The notes beneath the pieces are model-generated. The model made no database searches and had not been told where the DNA came from. It was given only the letters and a program-made list of their open reading frames with translations. A program made the position numbers and the translations under genes. Positions 42,371 through 49,549 of a stretch of DNA of 51,193 nucleotides are shown here, one piece after another. Source of the stretch: Acetobacteraceae bacterium (GTDB lineage: Bacteria > Pseudomonadota > Alphaproteobacteria > Acetobacterales > Acetobacteraceae); NCBI GenBank assembly GCA_003164135.1, contig PLSD01000023.1, positions 1 to 51,193 on the forward strand. The letters are read 5' to 3'. Within the stretch, counting starts at the first letter, position 1, and each line of letters begins with the position of its first letter.

Positions 42371-42563
42371 ATCGCGGCCTCCCCTGCCTCGTCCCGCCTG
42401 CCACGGCAGTTTGCAAGGACATGTATTATACAGTTGCACACTAATTATATATCGGATTATAACCCGCCTCGCCAAGTGTCAACTTATCTCCCGTCATGGT
42501 TCCCGCGCACAGGGCCATGAGCGGGCTGGATTTGCATCAAAAAAGCCCGGAGGAACGGCAATA
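42371..42563. promoter_or_regulatory. Divergent promoter region with TAGTGTGCAAC element
   Basis: AT-rich region between the SDR and the copy D operon. On the minus strand 42427-42447 reads ATTAGTGTGCAACTGTATAAT, alignable over the core with the elements upstream of the ferredoxin reductase and the Rieske oxygenase. Promoter hexamers cannot be fixed. Confidence 0.4.
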
Positions 42564-43805
42564 ATGTCCGAACAAGATTTCGAAAAAATGCCGCTCACCC
42601 CGTATGACGAGTACCCGGTCCACGCCACCGCCTACCCCATGAGCTACATCCCCGCCTCCGACCCCGCCTGGGACGACGGCTATTACTATGGCGTCTATGA
42701 CATCGAGAGCGGCGTCTTCCTCATCAACGGCATGCGCATCGCCCCCAACAGCAACATGATCGGCGGCCACAGCTCGCTCAACATCAACGGCGTACAGCGC
42801 ACCCTGCGCCTGAGCCGCATCTGGCGCGATGATTTCAGCGTCTCCATCGGGCCGCTGCGCTACGAGTTCATCGAGCCCCTGCGCGCCACCCGCATGGTGC
42901 TGGAACCCAACGAATCCGGCATGAGCTACGATGTCACCTGGCGCGGCCTCGCCCCGCCGCATCTCTCCGCGCACCACCGCGCCACCCGCAACGGCCGCTA
43001 TACCACCGACCAAAGCCGCTTCAACCAGGTCGGCACCGCCACCGGCTGGATCGAGATCGACGGCCGCCGCTACGACCTCCCCGAAAACGCCCCCTGGGGC
43101 GCCATCCGCGACCGCTCCTGGGGCCTGTACGAAAGCCGCCCGCCGCTGGCCGCCGCCGCGCATTACCTTCCCCCCTCCCCGCCGCCCGCCATCCCCCGCG
43201 CCCTGCGCTTCTCCTGCTTCCTGGAAGGCGAGGGTTTCTCCTCCTATTTCCACTTGCACGAAGGCCCGGACGGTGAAAACGTCTACCTGAACGACGCTTT
43301 CGGCACCCCCTTCGAAGGCTGGATCAACTTCGGCTGGGACGGCCCCGCCCTCCCCCTCACCACCGCCAAACACCAGCTCACCTGGCGCCCCGGCACCCGT
43401 TCCATAACCGGCGGCACCGTCACACTAACCGACGCCAACGGCGGCCAATGGCTTCTGGCCCTGGACGTCCCCCACCCGCCGCACGTCCTCGGCCAGATCG
43501 GCTACCACGTTGGCGCCTGGACAGACGGCGGCACCATCCACACCTACCACGGTGCCAGCCCGGCCATGGAGTGGGACGAGTTCGACTTCTCCACCCAGCC
43601 CTGTGACCACACCTTCCCCGGCAACGGCGAAACCCGCAAAGTTTTTGGCGTCGAACACCTGGCAAATGTCACCGTCACCGCGCCCAACGGCAAAGTCACC
43701 AAGGGCCGCGCGCAAATCGAAATCTTCCTCAACGGCCGCTATTCGCCCTACGGCTTCGAGGCCCAGGCCGCCCACGGCGGCCTCACCGGCCGCGGCATAG
43801 CGTGA
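42564..43805 (+). CDS. DUF7064/DUF7065-type protein, copy D
   Basis: A 413-residue protein of the family of copies A-C. The central motif reads AIRDRSWGLYES, with Arg in place of His of RDHSWG, and is preceded by GTATGWIEIDGRRYDLPENAPWG, matching the segment before the motif in copy C. A proline-rich stretch (LPPSPPPAIPRA) after the motif is peculiar to this copy. There is no signal peptide. ATG 42564 has AGGA upstream. It overlaps the epoxide-hydrolase-like gene by four bases (GTGA), so the products probably work together. The biochemical role is unknown. Confidence 0.72.
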   Translation: MSEQDFEKMPLTPYDEYPVHATAYPMSYIPASDPAWDDGYYYGVYDIESGVFLINGMRIAPNSNMIGGHSSLNINGVQRTLRLSRIWRDDFSVSIGPLRYEFIEPLRATRMVLEPNESGMSYDVTWRGLAPPHLSAHHRATRNGRYTTDQSRFNQVGTATGWIEIDGRRYDLPENAPWGAIRDRSWGLYESRPPLAAAAHYLPPSPPPAIPRALRFSCFLEGEGFSSYFHLHEGPDGENVYLNDAFGTPFEGWINFGWDGPALPLTTAKHQLTWRPGTRSITGGTVTLTDANGGQWLLALDVPHPPHVLGQIGYHVGAWTDGGTIHTYHGASPAMEWDEFDFSTQPCDHTFPGNGETRKVFGVEHLANVTVTAPNGKVTKGRAQIEIFLNGRYSPYGFEAQAAHGGLTGRGIA

Positions 43806-44203
43806 GCCACCCCAAAACCCCGGCTGAAATCGCCCAAGCCTACTTCTCCGCCTGGGCGACGCACGACCTCGACACCATCATGCGCCACATCGGCCCGGAC
43901 TGCGTCTTCGTCAACGGCACCATCAACACCACCACCGGCGCCGCCGCCATCCGCGCCCTGTTCATGCAATACTTCGCCGCCTATCAGGCCTTCCGCTTCG
44001 ACGTGCTGAGCCTCGCCACCGCCGCCGACGGCCGCACCGTGCTCAACGAACGCCTGGATTTCATGTGGAAAGACGGCAAACGCCTGGACATCCCCTGCGC
44101 CGGCACTGTCGTCGTCGATAACGGCCAAATCACCGCCATCCGCGACTATTTCGACCTCGCCGCCGTCAACGCCCAACGCGGCGGACCACCGCCCGTAAGT
44201 TGA
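43802..44203 (+). CDS. NTF2-like protein of limonene-1,2-epoxide hydrolase type
   Basis: A 133-residue cone-shaped NTF2-fold protein. The Asp-Arg-Asp catalytic set of limonene-1,2-epoxide hydrolase (Arg99, Asp101, Asp132) can be placed on Arg84 and Asp86 (NERLD) and Asp115 (IRDYFD), with matching spacing. It could therefore open an epoxide with water. Similar small proteins (SnoaL-like, ketosteroid isomerase-like) have other uses, so this remains a prediction. The GTG start overlaps the copy D stop, suggesting translational coupling. Confidence 0.72.
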   Translation: MSHPKTPAEIAQAYFSAWATHDLDTIMRHIGPDCVFVNGTINTTTGAAAIRALFMQYFAAYQAFRFDVLSLATAADGRTVLNERLDFMWKDGKRLDIPCAGTVVVDNGQITAIRDYFDLAAVNAQRGGPPPVS

Positions 44204-44214
44204 CCCCCGATACG

Positions 44215-44242
44215 TTGACATCGTTCGCTTGTTTACTATACC
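44215..44242 (+). promoter_or_regulatory. Sigma-70-type promoter for acyl-CoA dehydrogenase
   Basis: TTGACA (44215-44220) and TATACC (44237-44242) with a 16-base spacer, ending 41 bases before the ATG at 44284. This is the best-looking housekeeping promoter in the window and separates the gene from the upstream pair. Confidence 0.6.
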
Positions 44243-44283
44243 TCAACCCACCTAACCACCCACCGGGGAGCCCGTCAGATCAC

Positions 44284-45426
44284 ATGATCCCGAGATATAT
44301 TTTTACCGAAGAACATGAGCAGTTCCGTGACTCCGTCAAAAAATTCATCGCCGCGGAAGTCACTCCCTATCACCGCCAGTGGGAAAAAGACGGTAAAGTA
44401 TCGCGCGAAGTCTGGCTGAAAGCCGGCGCGAACGGCTTCCTCTGCTCCAACGCCCCGGAAGAATACGGGGGCGCCGGCGTTGACTTCAAATATAACGCCA
44501 TCTTCACCGAGGAACTCGGCCGCGCGGGCATCACCGGCCCCGGCTTTGGCGTCCACTCGGACATGGCCGCCGCCTACATCCTCAACTTCGGCAGCGATGA
44601 ACAAAAGAAGCAATGGCTACCCAAAATGGCCTCCGGCGAAGTCATCGCCGCCCTCGGCCTCACCGAACCCGGCGCCGGCTCCGACCTCAAAGCCATCCGC
44701 ACCACCGCCATCCGTGACGGCGACGACTACGTCATCAACGGCCAAAAGGTATACATCTCCAACGGCCAGCTTTGCGACATCGTCATCCTCGCCTGCAAAA
44801 CCGACCCCGCCGCTGGCGCCAAAGGCATGACCTTCATCATCGTCGAGACCACCCGCAAAGGCTTCGAGCGCGGCCGCAACCTTGAAAAACTGGGCCTGAA
44901 AGCACAGGATACCTCCGAGATGTTCTTCACCGATGTGCGCGTGCCCGTCACCAACCGCATCGGCGCCGAGGGCAAGGGCTTCGCCATCGCCATGCACAAC
45001 CTCGCCGAGGAACGCCTCTCCATCGCCGTCTCCGCCATCGGCGCCTGCGAGGGTATTCTCGAATACACCGTCGCCTACACCAAGGAACGCAAGGTGTTCG
45101 GCCAAACCGTCGCCGATTTCCAGAACACCAAGTTCAAAATCGCCGAACTCACCGCCCAAACCCAGGCCCTGCGCGTCTTCGTCGACCGCTGCGTCGAACT
45201 CGCGGTCGAGAAGAAACTCGACTCCACCGAAGCCGCCATGGCCAAAATGCTGGCCGGTGAGTTACAATGCAAAGTAGCCGACGAATGCCTGCAATTCTAC
45301 GGCGGCTATGGCTATATGATGGAGTACCAGATCGCCCACGCCTATCTCGACGCCCGCATCCGCAAAATCGCTGGCGGCTCGTCGGAAGTCATGCGCGACA
45401 TCATCAGCCGCAAAGTCTTCGCCTGA
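44284..45426 (+). CDS. Acyl-CoA dehydrogenase, long-chain (LCAD)-like
   Basis: A 380-residue flavoprotein dehydrogenase. Seen: ALGLTEPGAGSDLKAI for FAD and substrate binding, ERLSIAVSAIGACEGILEYTVAYTKERKVFG, and QFYGGYGYMMEYQIAHAYLDARI. At the usual C-terminal catalytic glutamate position (IYEGT in medium-chain enzymes) it reads IAGGSSE, with Gly, as in LCAD. There the base sits in the earlier ACE segment, which is present near residue 256. So it should be active, of the LCAD or branched-chain type. It has its own promoter at 44215. Confidence 0.92.
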   Translation: MIPRYIFTEEHEQFRDSVKKFIAAEVTPYHRQWEKDGKVSREVWLKAGANGFLCSNAPEEYGGAGVDFKYNAIFTEELGRAGITGPGFGVHSDMAAAYILNFGSDEQKKQWLPKMASGEVIAALGLTEPGAGSDLKAIRTTAIRDGDDYVINGQKVYISNGQLCDIVILACKTDPAAGAKGMTFIIVETTRKGFERGRNLEKLGLKAQDTSEMFFTDVRVPVTNRIGAEGKGFAIAMHNLAEERLSIAVSAIGACEGILEYTVAYTKERKVFGQTVADFQNTKFKIAELTAQTQALRVFVDRCVELAVEKKLDSTEAAMAKMLAGELQCKVADECLQFYGGYGYMMEYQIAHAYLDARIRKIAGGSSEVMRDIISRKVFA

Positions 45427-45542
45427 TACCACGCGGGTCAGGGGCGGGCACTACCCCTGCCCCCGCGTACAGAGCCTGATCGATTGAGGTTGACGCGCCT
45501 TGCGCGGCAACCGAGAACGTGAATCAGCCTCTAATCAAAAAG

Positions 45543-45592
45543 TTAGAGTGCGTTCCGGTTGGCGCACTTGCGGCAACCGGAACGCACTCTAA
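45543..45592. repeat. Large perfect palindrome upstream of SDR
   Basis: A perfect 19-base stem, TTAGAGTGCGTTCCGGTTG at 45543-45561 with its reverse complement at 45574-45592, and a 12-base loop. It resembles the dispersed TTAGAGC..GCTCTAA palindromes known in alphaproteobacterial genomes. Position between the acyl-CoA dehydrogenase and SDR genes means it would also form a strong RNA hairpin; a short A-run follows but no U-tract on the plus strand. Confidence 0.88.
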
Positions 45593-45610
45593 AATCGGGA
45601 GCGAAAACAA

Positions 45611-46366
45611 ATGGAATACATCGCCGTCATCGGCGCCAGCGGCGAAGTCGGCCGCGGCATCACCGCCGTCCTCCTCAACCAGGGCTTCAAAGTCGCCGCC
45701 GTCGGGCAGAACGCCACCCGCCTCGCTGCACTCGCCACGGAACTCGGCGACCCAGCCAATCTGTATACCGTCACCGGCTCGCTCAAAACCGACGCCACAG
45801 CACAAGCCCTGCTGGAATCGCTCCGCGACACCTTCCCCCGCCTCGACGGCGTCGTCGTCTCCGTTAACGGCCCGCGCACCACGGCAGATGTACTCAGCCA
45901 CTCCTCGGACGATTTTGCCGCCCTCATCGCGCAGGACCTCGTCACCCATTTCACCGCCGCGCGCTGCTTCATCCCAGCCATCGCCCCCGGCGGCGTCTAC
46001 CTCGCCATCGGCGGCGGCTCGGCCGACTTCATCCTCGAAGGCGGCGTCCACCTCTCCGCCGCCCAGGCCGGCCTGCGCATGCTCTACCGCGGCATCGCCC
46101 ACGAGCTGGACGGCCAGGCAATCACCCTCAAGGAACTCACCGTCGCCTCGGTCGTCAACAGCGCCGGCACTCGCGCCAACGCCCACCCGCTCTGGGTCAC
46201 CGAAACCGAAGTCGGCGAACAGGTCGCAGCCATGCTAACCGACCCCGCCGCCTTCCCCGGCACCGTCTGGCGCATGACACGCCGCGACAACACCGGCCGC
46301 CCCGGCCTGTCCGGCGAAGGCCCAACCCGCGTCCAAGGCTTCAAACAAGGCCCCGCGATCCTCTAA
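45611..46366 (+). CDS. SDR-fold protein lacking the catalytic Tyr and Lys
   Basis: A 251-residue Rossmann-fold protein with an SDR-like N-terminus (VIGASGEVGRGI) and SDR topology. At the catalytic place, Ser137 may remain (AIGGGSADF) but YxxxK is replaced by HLSAA (His147, Ala151). NNAG is replaced by VNGP. Classical dehydrogenase chemistry is therefore unlikely; it may bind a nucleotide or have a changed mechanism. The ribosome site GGGAG precedes ATG 45611. It is followed within 25 bases by the DUF1330 gene and preceded by a large palindrome. Confidence 0.82.
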   Translation: MEYIAVIGASGEVGRGITAVLLNQGFKVAAVGQNATRLAALATELGDPANLYTVTGSLKTDATAQALLESLRDTFPRLDGVVVSVNGPRTTADVLSHSSDDFAALIAQDLVTHFTAARCFIPAIAPGGVYLAIGGGSADFILEGGVHLSAAQAGLRMLYRGIAHELDGQAITLKELTVASVVNSAGTRANAHPLWVTETEVGEQVAAMLTDPAAFPGTVWRMTRRDNTGRPGLSGEGPTRVQGFKQGPAIL

Positions 46367-46391
46367 ATCTACCCATCAAGGAGCAACCAGC

Positions 46392-46730
46392 ATGGCCGCC
46401 TACTGCCTGTTCCTCGTCAAAAGCGTCCACGACCGCTCCAAACTCCTGGAATACTGGGCCACCGCGAAATCCTCCTTCGCCGGCTACAACGTCAAAATGC
46501 TCAGCGGCTACAAAGACTTCGAGGTCGTCGAAGGCAACGAAGACTTCAAAGCCGTCGTCATCGCCGCATTCGACACCTACGAAAACGCCAAAACCTGGTA
46601 CCACAGCCCCGCCTACGCCCCCTTCAAAAAACTCCGCCAGGAAGGCGCCAACTTCCTCAGCATCATCGTCAACGGCGGCGGCGTGCCGGTGGAACAAAGA
46701 CTTCTGCCGGAAAATAGCTCCGGTAAGTAA
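46392..46730 (+). CDS. DUF1330 small dimeric alpha/beta-barrel protein
   Basis: A 112-residue protein with the DUF1330 pattern: CLFLVKSVHDRSKLLEYWATA, the loop FEVVEGNEDFKAVVIAAFDTYENAKTWYHSPAYAPFKKLR, then a variable tail. The domain is a relative of ABM proteins and forms dimers. AAGGAG lies upstream of the start. Its function is unknown in general, and here it is the last gene of the plus-strand set. The stop codon lies inside the palindrome at 46723, so the hairpin doubles as its terminator. Confidence 0.85.
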   Translation: MAAYCLFLVKSVHDRSKLLEYWATAKSSFAGYNVKMLSGYKDFEVVEGNEDFKAVVIAAFDTYENAKTWYHSPAYAPFKKLRQEGANFLSIIVNGGGVPVEQRLLPENSSGK

Positions 46731-46763
46731 GGCCAAGGGGCTCTGCCCCTTGGCCTTACTTAC
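46723..46763. terminator. Palindromic repeat acting as bidirectional terminator, copy 2
   Basis: A perfect 19-base stem (46723-46741 with 46745-46763), three-base loop. The core CCAAGGGGC/GCCCCTTGG and CCTTACTTAC tail are shared with 32924-32959. It includes the stop codon of the DUF1330 gene and lies before the end of the convergent racemase gene at 46772. Confidence 0.85.
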
Positions 46764-46771
46764 GGAACAAT

Positions 46772-47911
46772 TTACCAGCCGAGGTCCTTGATCTCACCGT
46801 CACTCAGCCCCCAGTCGTGGAAGGCGGCGAGGCCGCCGCTGTCGTCGGCGGGGGGTGGCACGGCGATTGCGCCTGGGGTGCGGCTGAATTTGGGGGCGGG
46901 CATGGGTTGTTGCACGCCGCCGGGGGCTGCGAAGCTTTGGCGGGCCAGATTATGCGGGTAGTTGGCCGCTTCGTCGGGGGTTAGCACGGGTGTTACGCAG
47001 GCATCGGTGCCGTCGTATATGGCTTCCCATTCCTTGCGGGTTTTGCTTTTGAAGATTTCCGCGAAGCGAACCTTCATCGCCGGCCAAGCGGTGCGGTCAT
47101 GCTGCTTGGGAAAATCCGTGGTATCCACACCCAGCCCTTTAATCAGCAGCGCGTAGAACTGCGGCTCAATCGAACCTAGAGCCATGTAGCCACCATCGGC
47201 GGTCTCGTACACATTATAAAACGGCGCGCCGCCATCCAGCAGATTTTCCCCGCGCCCCCCCGGCCAGCGGTTCATCGCGCGGTAACCATGGATCATTGCG
47301 GCCAGCAATGCGGTGCCTTCCTCCATGGCCGCATCCACAATCTGCCCTTTGCCCGAGCGCCCGGCTTCCAACAGCGCGCAGGTAATCCCGTAGGCCATCA
47401 GCATCCCGCCGCCGCCCATATCGGCCACCATATTCAGGTTCGGGTGCGGCGGTTCGCCGGCCTTGCCGCACATATGCAGACTGCCCGAGATCGCGAAGTA
47501 ATTGATATCGTGCCCGGCCATATGCGCCATCGGCCCGGTCTGCCCCCATCCGGTCATGCGCGCATACACCAGCTTCGGGTTCCGCGCCTGGCACTCCACC
47601 GGCCCCACGCCAAGCTTTTCCATCACGCCGGGGCGGAATCCTTCCAACAGCACATCGGCCGACTCCACCAGCCGCAGCACGGTATCCACACCGCGCTTAT
47701 CCTTCAGGTCGATGGTTATCGACCGCCGCCCCCGGTGCAGCACGTTCTTCACCGGGTCGATCGGCGGCACATAAGGCGGCGCCCCAGCGCGTTCCACCCG
47801 CAGCACGTCCGCCCCCATATCCGCCAGCATCATCGCGCAAAACGGTCCTGGACCAACGCCTGCAATCTCCAGCACACGGAATCCCTTTAACGGCCCAGAC
47901 CTCTCCAGCAT
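46772..47911 (-). CDS. Alpha-methylacyl-CoA racemase-like CoA-transferase family protein
   Basis: A 379-residue CaiB/BaiF-fold protein. It has the racemase signature GHDINYFAISGSLHM. His134 and Asp164 (VADMGGGG) are spaced 30 residues, as are catalytic His126 and Asp156 of the mycobacterial alpha-methylacyl-CoA racemase. So it probably inverts the 2-methyl centre of a branched acyl-CoA, which beta-oxidation of isoprenoid or steroid side chains needs, rather than moving CoA. It is monocistronic and divergent from the SDR at 48099. Confidence 0.88.
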   Translation of the reverse strand: MLERSGPLKGFRVLEIAGVGPGPFCAMMLADMGADVLRVERAGAPPYVPPIDPVKNVLHRGRRSITIDLKDKRGVDTVLRLVESADVLLEGFRPGVMEKLGVGPVECQARNPKLVYARMTGWGQTGPMAHMAGHDINYFAISGSLHMCGKAGEPPHPNLNMVADMGGGGMLMAYGITCALLEAGRSGKGQIVDAAMEEGTALLAAMIHGYRAMNRWPGGRGENLLDGGAPFYNVYETADGGYMALGSIEPQFYALLIKGLGVDTTDFPKQHDRTAWPAMKVRFAEIFKSKTRKEWEAIYDGTDACVTPVLTPDEAANYPHNLARQSFAAPGGVQQPMPAPKFSRTPGAIAVPPPADDSGGLAAFHDWGLSDGEIKDLGW

Positions 47912-48098
47912 TCTATTCCCCCCAGTCGACCTTAATTACTACGCTAGCGCACTTTACACATCCATGTTAATCGCAAAAACCATTAGAGCAATATCCGCCG
48001 CCCCCGGAATCACCCGATTACGGTCCCGCGGATAAAGTTCGGCACAAAAATCTATTCGCGGCCCGCGCGCCGCAAGCATCGAGGGGGGTTACATAAAA
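47912..48098. promoter_or_regulatory. Divergent promoter region with CTAGCGCAC element
   Basis: Between the racemase and SDR genes. 47938-47953 contains TACTACGCTAGCGCAC, of which CTAGCGCAC is the same as one arm in 25000-24996 (minus strand) and TAGCGCAC the same as 24952-24959. The rest shows no clear promoter. Confidence 0.4.
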
Positions 48099-48884
48099 AT
48101 GGCCAATGAGGATTTCCCGGCGGGTATCGCCTTCGTCACCGGCGGCAGCGGCGGCATCGGCGGCGCCATAGTCGAGGCCTTCGCCCGCGCCGGGTCAGAT
48201 GTCGTGTTCACCTACCGCAACGGCGTGGAGCGCGCGCAGGCCGTCGCCGAGCGCGCCGCCAAACACGGCGTGAAAGTTGAAATGCGCCAGGTCAAACTCG
48301 AAGACCCCGCCTCGTTGGACGCCGTGCTCACCGAAATCGCCGCCAGCGGCCGCAAAATCCACAGTTTCGTCTACGCCTCCGGCCCCACCGTCAACGTCGG
48401 CTACGTCAGTGACCTCACGGTCGAAAACTGGCGCAACATTTTCGAGCACGACACCATCGCCTGCTTCACCTTCGTCAAAGCGGCACTCGCCTTCCTCAAA
48501 GCGCACCCGATCAGCGCCAAATCCGCCGGCTCCATCACCGCCATCACCTCCTCGCAAAAATTCCGCCCCGAGGTCCGCGGCGTCCTCTCCGCCGCGCCAA
48601 AAGCCGCGGTCGAAGCCCTCTTCTTCGCCACCGCCAAGGAAAACGCCCGCTTCAAAATCCGCGCCAACATCATCCAGTCGGGCTGGGTCATGGCCGGCCA
48701 GATCTCCGACGGCATCGAGGGCCAGCTCAACGAGGAAGCCCTCAAATCCATCGTCGCCCAAATCCCGCTCAAGCGCCTGGGCACCCCCACCGAGGTCGCC
48801 GAAGGCGTCGTCTTCTTCTCCTCCGAGCGCGCCAGCTTCATCACCGGCGCCACGCTCGTCATCGACGGCGGCATGCACCTTTAA
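48099..48884 (+). CDS. SDR-fold protein without the catalytic Tyr
   Basis: A 261-residue SDR relative. The dinucleotide motif TGGSGGIG is intact and the C-terminus (FSSERASFITGATLVIDGGMHL) is classical. In the active site the serine (TSSQKF) is present but the YxxxK place reads SAAPK, with Ser for Tyr while Lys is kept, and NNAG is YASG. Standard dehydrogenase activity is doubtful; enoyl reductase or a changed substrate are alternatives. The ribosome site GAGGGGGG is strong. It is first in a plus-strand set with the GST and exporter. Confidence 0.85.
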   Translation: MANEDFPAGIAFVTGGSGGIGGAIVEAFARAGSDVVFTYRNGVERAQAVAERAAKHGVKVEMRQVKLEDPASLDAVLTEIAASGRKIHSFVYASGPTVNVGYVSDLTVENWRNIFEHDTIACFTFVKAALAFLKAHPISAKSAGSITAITSSQKFRPEVRGVLSAAPKAAVEALFFATAKENARFKIRANIIQSGWVMAGQISDGIEGQLNEEALKSIVAQIPLKRLGTPTEVAEGVVFFSSERASFITGATLVIDGGMHL

Positions 48885-48910
48885 TCAATAACAAACCCAA
48901 CGGAGGCACC

Positions 48911-49504
48911 ATGCTAACCATCTACGGAACCAAACAAAGCCGCGCCGGCCGCTGCCTGTGGGCGCTTGAGGAACTCGGGCTCGCCTACCAGCACAACCCG
49001 GTAAACCCCCACACCGGCGGCACCCGCAACGAGGCCTATCTCAAGCTCAACCCCCTCGGCAAAGTCCCCACCCTCACAGACGGTGACTTCGTCCTCACCG
49101 AGTCGGTCGCCATCTGCTATTACCTCGCCTCCAAGCAGCCCACGCCGCTCTGGCCCGATGACCTGCAAGCCCGCGCCCGAATCTACCAATGCTCCAGCTG
49201 GGCCACCACGGAGCTGGAATTCCACCTCACCATGTGGATCCGCGAAAAGCGCGGCAACGCGGATGCCGCCCTCATGACCAAATACCTGGAAAACGCCGCG
49301 ATCTCCCTCAGCGCCCTGGAAATCCGCCTCACCGCCTCCCCCTACGTCGCCGGCGCCAGCTTCACCATCGGCGACATCAACGCCGCCTCCTCGCTCGCGA
49401 TGGGCGCGGCCCTGCTCGACATGTCAGCCTTCCCCGCCAGCAAAGCCTGGCTCGAAAAATGCCTCGCCCGCCCCGCCTGGCAGAAAGTCCAAACCCTCGA
49501 CTGA
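48911..49504 (+). CDS. Glutathione S-transferase
   Basis: A 197-residue GST with an N-terminal thioredoxin-like domain (IYGTKQSRAGRCLWALEELGL, then NPLGKVPTL and the glutathione-binding ESVAI) and an all-helical C-terminal domain with the N-capping box SFTIGDINAAS. The residue after TKQSRAGR suggests a serine- or backbone-activated thiol, as in theta or beta bacterial classes. In aromatic pathways such enzymes detoxify epoxides, remove halogens or cleave ethers. It follows the SDR by 26 bases with GGAGG upstream. Confidence 0.92.
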   Translation: MLTIYGTKQSRAGRCLWALEELGLAYQHNPVNPHTGGTRNEAYLKLNPLGKVPTLTDGDFVLTESVAICYYLASKQPTPLWPDDLQARARIYQCSSWATTELEFHLTMWIREKRGNADAALMTKYLENAAISLSALEIRLTASPYVAGASFTIGDINAASSLAMGAALLDMSAFPASKAWLEKCLARPAWQKVQTLD

Positions 49505-49549
49505 CAAGGTCCCCCTTGCCCCCACCGGGCATTTCGCTACCGTGCGCCG

